A stretch of 64,000 bases of DNA from Desulfobacteraceae bacterium Eth-SRB1 (GCA_004193555.1 RPGP01000040.1:129127-193126), one strand, 5' to 3'. Counted from the stretch's first letter, positions 6,644 to 15,016 are shown. Program-made: numbers and translations. The notes: generated by a model from the letters alone, not told the origin.

Positions 6644-6898
6644 ATGCAATCAATAAACTACACAACGTTTCGAAAGAATTTGGCAAAAACCATTGATCAA
6701 GTCAACGATGATCATTATCCTATCCTCATTACACGCCAGAACGGACGAACAGCCGTGCTTCTATCACTTGATGATTTTAGATCATATGAAGAAACAGCAT
6801 ATCTTATGAAAAGCCCAAAAAATGCTGAACGTCTCAATGCTGCCATTGCTGACCTCGAAGCAGGCAAAGGCATTGATAGGGAACTTATTAAGGGATGA
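6644..6898 (+). CDS. yefM: YefM antitoxin
   Basis: 84 residues from the ATG at 6644, which is preferred over an upstream in-frame ATG at 6596 because GGAGG lies just ahead of it and the upstream ATG lies inside the promoter. The sequence MQSINYTTFRKNLAKTIDQV with later ITRQNGRTAVLLSLDDFRSYEET is classic Phd/YefM. The C-terminal GKGIDRELIKG is the segment that binds YoeB. It neutralises YoeB and represses the operon. The stop overlaps yoeB as ATGA. Confidence 0.95.
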   Translation: MQSINYTTFRKNLAKTIDQVNDDHYPILITRQNGRTAVLLSLDDFRSYEETAYLMKSPKNAERLNAAIADLEAGKGIDRELIKG

Positions 6899-7149
6899 AA
6901 TTGTCATGGGCTGACCAAGCATGGGAAGATTACCTTTACTGGCAGAAGACAGATCAGAAAATCCTCAGGCGAATTAACCGCATTGTCTTAGAAACCAAAC
7001 GAAATCCATTTGAAGGAATAGGTCACCCTGAACCACTACGCTACAACTGGAAAGGATATTGGTCACGCCGTATCAATAAAGAGCATCGGTTTGTTTACAA
7101 GGCGAAAAAGGATGAATTGCTAATTGCCCAGTGCCGGTACCACTATTAA
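6895..7149 (+). CDS. yoeB: YoeB mRNA interferase
   Basis: 84 residues, the same length as E. coli YoeB and clearly homologous throughout (MKLSWADQAWEDYLYWQ, NPFEGIGHPEPL, YWSRRINKEHRFVY, AQCRYHY). The catalytic residues are all in place: Glu46, Arg65, His83 and Tyr84. It is a ribosome-dependent endoribonuclease that cleaves mRNA in the A site and is held inactive by YefM, encoded just upstream with a four-base overlap. Confidence 0.96.
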   Translation: MKLSWADQAWEDYLYWQKTDQKILRRINRIVLETKRNPFEGIGHPEPLRYNWKGYWSRRINKEHRFVYKAKKDELLIAQCRYHY

Positions 7150-7250
7150 AGAATCTGCGTCTGCCTTACCTGCATAATGGAATCAATTTCCTATTTTATT
7201 CCATCGGGGTTAAATTTGTTCTTGCTTTTTTCAGCCGAAGGCTGATTGTA

Positions 7251-7324
7251 TTTTTGTTAGTTTCTTCAGGAAACTGACAAAACAAAAGAATAAACATCCT
7301 GTAAAATCCTGTGAATCCTGTCCA
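7251..7324 (+). repeat. Hairpin plus 'atcctgt' triplet, copy C with new stem
   Basis: Stem TTTTGTTAGTTTC with loop TTCAG and arm GAAACTGACAAAAC (one wobble pair), then AATCCTGT-type units starting at 7295, 7305 and 7314 (spacing 10 and 9). Loop and tail match copy A, but most stem bases differ on both sides in a way that keeps pairing. Confidence 0.8.
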
Positions 7325-7363
7325 CTATTCACTATTCAAGATTTGACACCGATCCCCCACACA

Positions 7364-7413
7364 GATCATCATCCGTCTTAATACACTAATCAAGATGTGA
7401 CACCATAGACACT
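7364..7413. repeat. 'cttaatacactaatcaag' repeat, copy 1
   Basis: Begins gatcatcatccg, continues cttaatacactaatcaaga and ends tgtgacaccatagacac. Two further copies stand side by side at 8847-8931, the last of which forms the 3' end of higA. Confidence 0.85.
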
Positions 7414-7456
7414 AAAAATTACTTGTAATCAAAAAATAGATATTATAATATTTGTT

Positions 7457-7874
<418 letters not shown>

Positions 7875-8079
7875 ATCCACATCCAAGATATTTATGCACC
7901 TCAATGGCACAACCCAAGTTCTTTCATCCCTCATTTTTTATAATCTGCGGATCGCCTTGTCTTCTACCCACTGTCTTCCCTCTGCTGCCATCCGTCTTCC
8001 GTCCCTTTCCGTTTCTAACCCTTTCACCTTCTAATCTTCTCACCTTCTTTCCCTTACGTCTTCCGTCCCTTGCTCTTCC

Positions 8080-8316
8080 CCTTCTGACTTCCGACTTCCG
8101 CCCTCTGTCTTCTGTCATCCGTCCTCTGTCATCCGTCCTCTGTCCTCCGCCCTCTGTCCTCCGTCCTCTGTCCTCCGACTTCTGTCATCCGTCCTCCGAC
8201 CTCTGTCTTCTGTCATCCGTCCTCCGTCATCCGTCCTCCGCCCTCTGCCCTCCGCCCTCTGTCTTCTGTCATCTGACCTCCGACTTCTGTCCTCCGCCCT
8301 CCGTCCTCTGTCCTAT
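8080..8316. repeat. CT-rich 7/14-base satellite
   Basis: About 230 bases of alternating heptamers close to CCTCTGT and CCTCCGT/CATCCGT. Similar tracts occur at 12838-12980 and in shorter form near 14885-14935 and 15830-15885. One strand is almost free of A, the other of T, which gives strong strand asymmetry. Confidence 0.9.
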
Positions 8317-8435
8317 TTTCTCTTTCCTTAATCCGTGTAATCTGCGCCTGCCCTGTTTACCCCGTAGCTTCGGGAAACGGTACTGGGGTTAAATCTGTTT
8401 TTGCTTTTATTTAACCGGGGTAATCTGCGGATTGC

Positions 8436-8800
8436 CTCCAGTCTCCCGTCTTCCTGTCTCCCGTCTCCCTGTCTCCTGTCTCCTGTCTTTTTCCCTTTGC
8501 GTCTTGGCGCCTTCGCGTGAGGCCTTCTTTTTCCCTGATCCCTGTCTCCTGTTTCCTGTCTCCTGTCTCCTGTCTTTTTCCCTTTGCGCCTTTGCGCCTT
8601 CGCGTGAGGCCTTCTTTTTCCCTGACCCCTGATCCCTGGCCCCTGTTTCCTGTCTTTTTCTCTGTATTATTTTGCGTCGTTGCGCCTTCGCGTGAGACCT
8701 TCTTTTTCCCTGACCCCTGATCCCTGACCCCTGTCTCCTGTCTTTTTCCCTTTGCGTCTTTGCGCCTTCGCGTGAGGCCTTCTTTTTCCCTGATCCCCTA
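8436..8800. repeat. 'ccttctttttccctg' array, 4 copies
   Basis: The ccttct step is at about 8523, 8610, 8698 and 8778, giving 80-88 bases per unit. Each unit is introduced by 'gcgccttcgcgtgag' and closed by CCCTGATCCCTGACCCCTG-like runs. The minus strand again shows four or more G-tracts at short spacing in the linkers. Confidence 0.85.
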
Positions 8801-8846
8801 ACTTGTTTTGCGGCAATTCAAAATCGTATCAACAACCCTCTCCAGA

Positions 8847-8931
8847 TCATCATCCGTCTTAATACACTAATCAAGCTGTGACACCATAGACACGTCTTAA
8901 TACACTAATCAAGATGTGACACCATAGACAC
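8847..8931. repeat. 'cttaatacactaatcaag' repeat, copies 2 and 3
   Basis: Two head-to-tail units of about 38-47 bases (first to 8893, second from 8894), differing at one base in ..caag[c/a]tgtgac... The second runs into higA and encodes its last residues. Confidence 0.85.
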
Positions 8932-9222
8932 CGGCTCAATTGCTTCCAACTTGCAAGCGCTTTCCCCACGTATAGCATGCCACACATCCCAGGCTAATTG
9001 ACCGTTCAGCCACAGTTCCGGAGACGTTCTAAGCAGCCTGGACAGGCGCAAAGCTATGTCCGTGCTAATCCCTTTCCTGCCGTTTACTATCTCACTGATG
9101 TGTTTGCGGGATACACCGATTCTTTTGGCAATCTCTGTCTGTGTCATACCATACGGCTTCATAAATTCTTCCAATAATATCTCTCCTGGATGGATAGGAG
9201 GCCGGTTAGTTGGCATTTTCAT
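8905..9222 (-). CDS. higA: HigA antitoxin
   Basis: A 105-residue HigA/VapI-type protein: RPPIHPGEILLEEFMKPYGM, then a helix-turn-helix MTQTEIAKRIGVSRKHISEI (about 26-45), NGRKGISTDIALRLSRLL and the conserved ELWLNGQLAWDVW. It should bind HigB and repress the operon. It follows higB by 12 bases, the usual toxin-first order. The last ten residues, EPVSMVSHLD, are encoded by the dispersed 'cttaatacactaatcaag' repeat, so the natural C-terminus has been replaced; the core is unaffected. Confidence 0.92.
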   Translation of the reverse strand: MKMPTNRPPIHPGEILLEEFMKPYGMTQTEIAKRIGVSRKHISEIVNGRKGISTDIALRLSRLLRTSPELWLNGQLAWDVWHAIRGESACKLEAIEPVSMVSHLD

Positions 9223-9234
9223 AGGTACACCCTC

Positions 9235-9528
9235 TCAATGATAGTCTACGATTTCAACCCGTTTTGGTCCTTTTTCAGACCAGACAAAACAAATGCGGTA
9301 ACGATCGTTAATCCTGATGGAATGCTGCCCTCGACGGTCACCGTGTAAGACCTCCAGGTGGTTACCGGGTGGCATTCTTAAATCTTCGAGATTTACCGCA
9401 TTCTCCAGAAAATAGAATTTACGTAACGCTATGCGTCTCAATTCAACAGGCAGAGTCTTTCTCGCCAGCCTTGAATTAACCCCATTATAAACATCTTCCG
9501 TTCCCTTATCGTCGAAATCAATTATCAT
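9235..9528 (-). CDS. higB: HigB toxin
   Basis: A 97-residue RelE-superfamily HigB: MIIDFDDKGTEDVYNG, then LRRIALRKFYFLENAVNLEDLRMPPGN in part, and HSIRINDRYRICFVW with a final VEIVDYH. The spacing and the INDRYRICF strand are typical of the host-inhibition-of-growth toxin, a ribosome-dependent mRNA endonuclease. The ATG at 9528 is only four bases from the -10 box of the promoter at 9533-9560, so translation is probably leaderless. Confidence 0.92.
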   Translation of the reverse strand: MIIDFDDKGTEDVYNGVNSRLARKTLPVELRRIALRKFYFLENAVNLEDLRMPPGNHLEVLHGDRRGQHSIRINDRYRICFVWSEKGPKRVEIVDYH

Positions 9529-9532
9529 ATTG

Positions 9533-9560
9533 ATTGTAACCTATTAAGTAACATTGTCAA
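9533..9560 (-). promoter_or_regulatory. higBA promoter
   Basis: On the minus strand TTGACA (9560-9555), 16 bases, TACAAT (9538-9533). The spacer holds a direct repeat GTTAC-N7-GTTAC, one helical turn apart, a plausible HigA site. The start codon of higB follows after four bases. Confidence 0.7.
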
Positions 9561-9875
9561 GCAGAATGTATTCACATTCTAAATGCATGGCCACAGTTCC
9601 TGAACTTGAGAAGATACGTTTTGTTAATTTTGAATTATTTCGACTCATTTGAGATTTTCTGACATTGCCTTTCATTCAAAACTTTTCATTCAAAATTAAG
9701 AATTATTTTTAATGCTCATGTGAGGTGGCGAGAGAAAAAGTCGTTTTGATTTCATAAAACCGATTCAATCCAATCTCGTGTCTTTAAAAAATACAGGCAA
9801 GTCTTTGGAAAGAAAGCTTTATAATCTGCGTAATCTGCGTAATCTGCGTATTTACTGATCTATTTTTTTTATATT
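9561..9875. other. Spacer with IS and repeat traces
   Basis: No gene. Contains an AT-rich 'cattcaaaattaagaatta' piece (9688-9706), a 26-base stretch at 9718-9743 that reads CEVAREKV in one frame and resembles the IS3 orfA remnant at 27552-27666, and three perfect TAATCTGCG nonamers at 9822-9848. Confidence 0.5.
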
Positions 9876-9909
9876 CTTAATCTGCGAAAATCAGCGTAAT
9901 CTGCGGATC
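9876..9909 (-). repeat. Solo CGCAGATT repeat arm
   Basis: Matches the reverse complement of the GxxExxY left arm (4939-4972) at 33 of 34 positions, keeping the AATCTGCG-like units at 10 and 9 spacing. No GxxExxY gene is attached. It lies eight bases from the stop of the ATPase remnant at 9917. Confidence 0.85.
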
Positions 9910-9916
9910 ATTTTTT

Positions 9917-11055
9917 TTAACCCTTTGCATTAACAATATAGTACCCCCCTGCCTTCTTGCTCCCACGATATTCGATGCGTCCCTGTTGCTTCAGATCGGC
10001 AATCCATCGTTCAATCGTTTTTGCGGGAATTCCAAGGCGGTCCGCCATTTGTGGAATCCGTCTCCCCTGCGCACTCCGTATATGTTCCAGCAAGAGGTTT
10101 ATTCCCTCACTTATTCCCTCACTTATTCCCTCACTTATTCCCTCAATAGGTATTGATACCGAGGATATCTTTTGTTTCTGGTATCTCAGTGTGACAAGGA
10201 AGCCGTCGCCGCTCTCTTCATATTCAAAAGTCATAGTCGGATATGATTCGATTTCCCCACGAACCCGGATGAAACCACTCCCGTATTTCTCGATATCTCT
10301 GGTCAGATAGAACGCTTCCGCAACCAACTTGTTGCGTGTCCTGGACTGATAATTATCACTCATCAGTTTTTCTACGGTCAGATCACCAAAAAGTTTACCG
10401 GGGTTGAAAAAAGTAATGGCGTTATCGAATATCTTGAGCTGAATATCGACGGGACTGGTATAGTCCCGATGTACCACGGCATTAAGGAGCAATTCACGAA
10501 GAGCAGGCAAAGGATACTCATAAATTTCTCGTCGTTGAATCTCGCCGGTCATTTCAAAGGCAACCTTCAGGTGGGAGAAAATAAACTTCATTGATTCTTC
10601 CACCACCTGAAAAAGCGTGCCGCGAATCATCCGGTCATCGATGATAGTCGCTGCCGTTTTGAAGCGGCCGATATGCAGAGCATAGGGAGGATCGTCCCTG
10701 CCGAACAGCAACATTGCCGCATGCGTGGGCCGACCATCTTTCAGATAGCCTAATTTCCCCAATACTGTTTGCCATTCCCCGACTATTCGGAAGCGGCCAC
10801 CTTCTGTAACACGCTGGAGGAACATCTTGATCTTGTCCCTATTCAGGTCATTGAGCGTTGAATTCACATCCATGTAGGAATCCCAGGAAAGCTGCAGGGA
10901 CTGCAGATGGAATCTTCAACCCCAACAAGTACCACGCCACCTTTGTGATTGGCAAAGGCCGCAAGTGACTCTATTACTTCTTTGCCAAAAGACGCTTTGA
11001 ATTCAAGATCCTCCGACTCCCCTAACGCAATCATCTCCTGTATAGTTTGACTCAT
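9917..11055 (-). pseudogene. AlbA_2 (Schlafen-like) ATP-binding protein, internally deleted
   Basis: The N-terminal piece (from the ATG at 11055) has ESEDLEFKASFGKEVIESL and FANHKGGVVLVGVED, the core of the AlbA_2 domain. After VGVED about 95-100 residues normally present are missing and the frame shifts; the rest resumes at 10873 with LNRDKIKMFLQRV and runs through DGRPTHAAMLLFG, the ATPase-like region with ELLLNAVVHRDY, and a C-terminal helix-turn-helix with KTIERWIADLKQQG. The neighbouring homologue at 11127-12498 shows what is missing. Both pieces are otherwise clean, so the deletion may be recent. Full-length relatives are putative DNA-binding ATPases or regulators of accessory regions. 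Confidence 0.8.
10101..10145 (-). repeat. 12-bp in-frame tandem (ISEG repeats)
   Basis: The unit ATTCCCTCACTT is repeated almost four times and encodes EGIS over and over between the ATPase part and the C-terminal helix-turn-helix. As the unit is a multiple of three, copy-number change would alter linker length without breaking the frame. Confidence 0.9.
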
Positions 11056-11126
11056 ATAGCTACCCCGGCCGCATTAACCACAATAATGCCAAGCCTGACC
11101 CCCACCATTGCGCCTTTACTGCGCCT

Positions 11127-12498
11127 TTACTGCGCCTTTTGCGCCTTCTCCAAAGCATAATATGTGCCCCTTCCAGTAGTCCCAAATTTTTCCAAAACCT
11201 TCTTATCCACCATATCGTTCAATTCAATAGTCGCAAGCCTGTCTTTAATGCCTGTTAATTTTTGATACTCTTTATTTGTGATTTTCGCCTTTTCCTTTAT
11301 ATAAATAATTCCTTTTATCTGCCGTTCATTCAGATCCAATTTACGTAAATATTCTTCTGTAAAAATATCTTTTCTAAATGTAACCATAAACCCGCCAAAT
11401 TTTTCCTCAAAGACAGGCTCTGGCAATCCTACTTCAACACAGGCATTAATCATCCTCTGAATACCACTGCCATATCGTTCGATTAGTCCAAGATCATAAA
11501 ATACCTGAGCAATCAATTTATTTCTGGGTTTGGATGAATGGCTTGGATGATAAAGTTCCTCCAGAGTAATACCAAAAGGCAAAGGCCCGGGGTTCCATGC
11601 CTGGATATATCCATCGAATATTTTGATCTGAATGTCGGAAGTATCACTGTAATCTCTGTGGCATACGGCATTGATCAAGGCTTCACGCAGGGCATCCAAA
11701 GGATAATCCCATATTTCATCTCGACGAGGCCTTCCACTAATAACAAATTCTACATTAATGTGTTTGCGGATAAAATTCATTACCTCGTCAACCTGATCAA
11801 TAATAGAGCCTGAAAACAACCGGTCATCAATGATTTTCACATTTTTTTTAAATCTTCCGCAATGCACCTGTGCCTGTGTTAATGGCGACTGAGGACGTTT
11901 GCCAAAAAGCAGAATAGCTGCCCACGTTGGTTTGCCGTCCTTAACCAGTTCAAGCTTTTCAAGAATTTCCAAAGGATCTTCTGTTGATCTAAATTTTCTT
12001 CTTCCAGTCGCAAAGGATGCTTTGATATAATTCCTTACATTTTCCAGATCTATATCATCAAAGGCAACATCCCTGGCCGGCAAAGCATCCCAACTATTTC
12101 CTGTAGATATCAAATGCATCTGTGCAATTTCCTGTGGAGACATTTGTCGGTTGCTGTTTGCCACCCTTCGGAAACAACGGCCACGCGTAGCAACCGGCTT
12201 TAATGGATATTCCTGGATCCGGATAATGACAATACTTTTCCCATTTACATTCTCTATCCTGATTTCAGGAATAACAGAGGGCTCTGTATTTTGAGAAATG
12301 TTGTTGCTCCAATCTTTTAATGTTTCTTTCCCAATTGATATACCTTTTAGGCCTCCATCATCATTAACACCAATAAAGATGATACCTCCCCGTGTATTGG
12401 AAAAAGCTGCTGCGGTTTCAACTGTTTTTTTTGCTGAAGGTCTCTTTAAATTCAGTTGATTCAGTTTCACCGGATTTTAAAAATTTTTCAATATCCAT
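11127..12498 (-). CDS. AlbA_2 (Schlafen-like) ATP-binding protein with homopolymer frameshift
   Basis: A homologue of the preceding remnant. From the ATG at 12498 one reads MDIEKFLKSGETESTEFKET, the proper AlbA_2 start, but a run of eight A (minus strand, 12432-12425) shifts the frame; with seven A the gene would be a continuous 456 residues. The downstream frame, open from 12470, contains AAFSNTRGGIIFIGVNDDGG, RGRCFRRVANSNRQMS, DGKPTWAAILLFGKRP, and REALINAVCHRDYS, then a C-terminal helix-turn-helix region. As written, only a shortened form (447 residues with an unrelated first 14) is encoded. It could be phase-variable, decaying, or a sequencing error. Confidence 0.8.
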
Positions 12499-12787
12499 TT
12501 TTTTCTGTTCACTTTGTGTAATTCGTGGATCATTTTTTTCTTTAATCTGCGAAAATCTGCGCCTGCCCTGTGAAACTGCTCTTTCTTTTGTTTAACGGTG
12601 GCAACATGAAGATTTTCAACAACACTGTTCACAAAAGATACCAGACATCCTCATGTGTCCCGAAATGTGGATACAATGTTCTTATCAAGTTCTTCCAAAA
12701 TCTCTTGATGTATCATTCTTGCTTACTTCTCCTTTTCACCTTCTTCCCTTCTGCTCTTCTTATCTTCTGCTCTTCTTATCTTATGCT

Positions 12788-12832
12788 CTTCTAATCTTCT
12801 AATCTTCTAATCTTCTAATCTTCTAATCTTCT
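12788..12832. repeat. 8-bp microsatellite CTTCTAAT
   Basis: Five uninterrupted CTTCTAAT units, preceded by looser CTTCTTATCTTCTGCT-like sequence. Not in a gene. Confidence 0.9.
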
Positions 12833-12837
12833 TGCTC

Positions 12838-12980
12838 TCCGTCCTCCGTCCTCCGTCCTATTTTCTCTTTCCTTAATCCGTGTAATCTGCGTAATCTGCG
12901 GATTGCCTCCTGCTTCCGTCCTCCGTCCTCTGTCCTCCGTCCTCTGTCCTCCGACCTCTGTCATCCGTCTCCCGTCTTCT
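12838..12980. repeat. CT-rich satellite, second tract
   Basis: CCTCCGT/CCTCTGT heptamers as in 8080-8316, split by a TAATCCGTG-TAATCTGCG-TAATCTGCG nonamer series at 12876-12902. Confidence 0.8.
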
Positions 12981-13087
12981 ATTCCCAATAACGACAATAA
13001 GGAAAGCCTGACCCCGTTATGATTCGAGGATTTATTTGATCTTTTGTTTTATGAGAATTCATCCTTGCCGTTTACACCATTTTTAAT

Positions 13088-13116
13088 TTGACATGGTGTG
13101 TCACCACTGTTACACT
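13088..13116 (+). promoter_or_regulatory. Promoter and operator of the antitoxin/RelE pair
   Basis: TTGACA (13088-13093), 17 bases, TACACT (13111-13116). An inverted repeat TGGTG-TGT-CACCA (13094-13106) fills the spacer, as expected for autorepression. GGAGG at 13129-13133 precedes the ATG at 13142. Confidence 0.75.
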
Positions 13117-13141
13117 TAAATTTAATTTGGAGGAAAAGATC

Positions 13142-13369
13142 ATGCCATCTCAAAATCCACGCATAAATGTAGTCTTGAACAATTTACTTTACCAGAATGT
13201 CCGACTTCTGGCAGAAAAAGATAATGTCTCATTGTCTGCCAAGGTCAGGGACTTGCTCAAAGAGGCCCTTGAAATTCAAGAGGATATCGCCCTTTCCGCA
13301 TTTGCCGAAAAAAGGGAAAAATCATGGAATGACTCTAAGGCGCTAAGCCATGATGATGTATGGCGTTAA
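13142..13369 (+). CDS. Ribbon-helix-helix-like antitoxin
   Basis: 75 residues from the ATG at 13142, chosen for the GGAGG just upstream; an in-frame extension to 13088 would run through the promoter. PRINVVLNNLLYQNVRLLAE fits a ribbon-helix-helix (a short strand, then LYQNVRLLAEKDNVSLSAKV as two helices). The tail KREKSWNDSKALSHDDVWR is the toxin-binding type ending common to RelB-like antitoxins. It overlaps the toxin gene by ten bases. Confidence 0.8.
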   Translation: MPSQNPRINVVLNNLLYQNVRLLAEKDNVSLSAKVRDLLKEALEIQEDIALSAFAEKREKSWNDSKALSHDDVWR

Positions 13370-13641
13370 AATTCAAATACCATCCGGACGTTAAAAAATC
13401 TGACCTGCCTAAAATTGATGTGAGAAACAGGGGCATGATCAAGAAAGCTATTGAAGACAGGCTTGCCACGCAACCTGAAACCTATGGAAAACCATTGCGA
13501 AAAACCCTCAAAGGATACTGGAAATTGAGAGTCGGAGATTACCGTATTGTTTTCAAAGTTTCCAGTAACAGTATTTTTATCTTTGGTATAATTCATCGAA
13601 AAGAAGTTTACAAGCTCATCAAAAAACGGCTAAAAGCTTAA
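13360..13641 (+). CDS. RelE/ParE-family toxin
   Basis: A 93-residue RelE: ALKFKYHPDVKKSDLPKID, KPLRKTLKGYWKLRVGDYRI, VFKVSSNSIFIFGIIHRKEV, YKLIKKRL. The GYWKLRVGDYRIVF strand and the late HR are typical of the RelE superfamily. Predicted ribosome-dependent mRNA cleavage. Its start codon lies inside the antitoxin gene, giving coupling. Confidence 0.9.
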   Translation: MALKFKYHPDVKKSDLPKIDVRNRGMIKKAIEDRLATQPETYGKPLRKTLKGYWKLRVGDYRIVFKVSSNSIFIFGIIHRKEVYKLIKKRLKA

Positions 13642-13835
13642 GACCCGCTCGTCCCCCTCCTCCGGCAGATTTATCCGCCTCTGGAGGGATGGTACTGGGG
13701 TCAGTCTGTGCCTGCCCCGCCGTGCCCCGTGAAATTCACGCAGTGACAGCGCAACGCATTTAACTGGGGTAGGTTCGGAAAATCGTACTGGGGTCTGTCT
13801 GTGTGCGTCTGTGGCTAATTCAATCCCTTAATCCC
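13642..13835. repeat. CCCCGT...GGGG hairpins and a 'gtctgtggctaa' end
   Basis: Pieces: 'ctccggcagattt...ggtactggggtc', then CCCCGTGAAATT...CATTTAACTGGGG (13726-13767), then 'gtgtgcgtctgtggctaa' (13800-13817), a solo end of the element seen complete at 14739-14950 and 20701-20864. No gene. Confidence 0.7.
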
Positions 13836-14681
13836 TTAATAAGTTATACTCAATCTATAAGTCATCCCCGCGATCACCATAAACACAATCGCATTCGACG
13901 GCAAATAAAACAGGTAGTCAAACTGGCAGTGTATCAAGGCGGCTGACATGGCGGTAATGCCGCCTAATATCAGGGCCTGACTGACCACGTCTCCACTCCT
14001 TTTCAGAGCCTTTACCGCCTTTCTGTATATCATGAACAGAAACGCCGCCACACACGCCAGCCCAGCAAATCCCGTCTCCGCCGTAATCTGGAGTGTATCA
14101 TTATACGCAATAGCTGGCATCCATGTTTCTTTCCCGATTATTGTATTATATTTCATAATGATATCATGCCAATCCCCGAACCCCACGCCGAAGAGGGGAA
14201 AATCCTTTATAATGCTCACAGCGTCCCTGTATGTGACACTCCTTCCCTGCGGCCCCAGATCCTTAAACAAATATTGAAGCTCATTGAGAATAGGCCCCAC
14301 CCCTAACCAGACAAGATAACAGGCCACTCCCACCAGCACAAGTGCAAACAGTGCAAATACGCGTCTGTCATGAAGGCGGTATGACACTATCATAAATACC
14401 AGGACCACAATCATCGTAACCGGAAAAGTCACAAAACCTCCCGTGCAAAGAGAAAGCAAAAGAGCGGAGATCATAAGAACTATGCCGAAAGACATCAGGC
14501 CGGTCTTTGAAAAGAGCGAAGCCACCCACGCAAATCTCACGCCATGGACACGGGACATCCTTCTCACATCGAGATAACTCTGCGCAATCAGCAGCCCTAT
14601 TGCCAGCGGAACCACCATCTCCAGAAACTCGGAAAAGTTGTTAAACGCCTTAAACGTGCCAAGACAGTTTCCGGTAGGGTG
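13836..14681 (-). pseudogene. O-antigen ligase (Wzy_C), C-terminal remnant
   Basis: The frame preserves GTFKAFNNFSEFLEMVVPLA (the conserved 'GTF.N.N.F..YLEM' of WaaL-type ligases), several membrane helices, the periplasmic loop with GFGDWHDIIMKYN, and two closing helices. It lacks the first 200 or so residues and their helices; coding similarity stops at about 14681 and an in-frame stop follows at 14700. A 260-residue product from the ATG at 14618 is possible but would not be a working ligase. It borders the repeat island and was probably cut by it. Confidence 0.75.
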
Positions 14682-15016
14682 CTTTCGTGATACTCTTTTC
14701 TAATTCAACATAACTCAAAACTCATAAAACTCCCTAAGTTAGCCGCAGACCCACGCAGACTCACGCAGACTATTATGCCGACGACTTGTCGGCACAATAA
14801 TTGTCATGGCCTTCGGCCAAATTAAAAACCTGCTCTTTCAATCTCAATGCTTGAATTTATCCCTTTCGCGAAGCGATGACTATTTTTGCCCTCCGACGTC
14901 TGATTTCAGACATCTGACCTCTGTCTTTTCCCGTGTGTGTCTGCGGCTAATTTTATAATCTTTGCGCTTTTTGCGCTTTTTTGCGGCCATTAATCCGTGT
15001 AATCTGCGGACTTGTT
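14682..15016. other. Spacer containing an inverted-repeat element
   Basis: Apart from the element at 14739-14950 it holds only one AATCTGCGG unit (15000-15008) next to the toxin gene. No gene. Confidence 0.6.
14739..14950. mobile_element. MITE-like element with TTAGCCGCAGAC ends
   Basis: 212 bases bounded by TTAGCCGCAGAC and its inverse. The left end continues with CGCAGAC units at 10-base spacing. The interior has small hairpins (GCCGACGACTTGTCGGC, GGCCTTCGGCC) and the phrase 'cgcgaagcgatgact', which recurs inside the related element at 20701-20864. No coding capacity. Confidence 0.75.

Larger units (their letters stand above)
7150..7456. other. Spacer with hairpin and direct repeats
   Basis: No gene. 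It holds a short hairpin CAGCCGAAGGCTG (7232-7244), which could end the yoeB transcript although the T-run after it is weak, the hairpin repeat at 7251-7324, and a copy of the 'cttaatacactaatcaag' repeat at 7364-7413. Confidence 0.6.
7875..8904. other. 1-kb repeat tract without genes
   Basis: Everything here is low-complexity or repeated: pieces of AATCTGCGG (7941, 8339, 8409), a CT-rich satellite (8080-8316), a CCCCGT...GGGG hairpin (8361-8420), the four-copy 'ccttctttttccctg' array (8436-8800) and tandem 'cttaatacactaatcaag' repeats. Open frames of 60-160 codons across it are artefacts of stop-poor CT repeats. Confidence 0.75.
12499..13087. other. Repeat-rich spacer
   Basis: No gene I can defend. 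It starts with 'gtgtaattcgtggatc' and 'taatctgcgaaaatctgcgc' repeat pieces (12513-12560). On the minus strand, 12729-12657 reads ARMIHQEILEELDKNIVSTF before a stop, possibly the tail of a lost small gene. The rest is CT-rich microsatellite (12720-12832), satellite (12838-12980) and the 'aataacgacaataaggaaag' phrase (12988-13007). Confidence 0.5.

Noticed and set aside
7904-8392. Long open frame of about 160 codons on the plus strand
   Set aside because: Made only of CT-rich heptamers and hairpin repeats; the protein is a monotonous Ser/Pro/Leu/Cys string with no ribosome-binding site.
8432-8720. Overlapping open frames rich in FFFPDP
   Set aside because: They follow the 80-88-base array; stop codons are absent because of base composition, not selection.
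9718-9743. IS3 orfA fragment in the spacer
   Set aside because: Only about eight residues agree (CEVAREKV); too short to call as a mobile element, mentioned under the spacer only.
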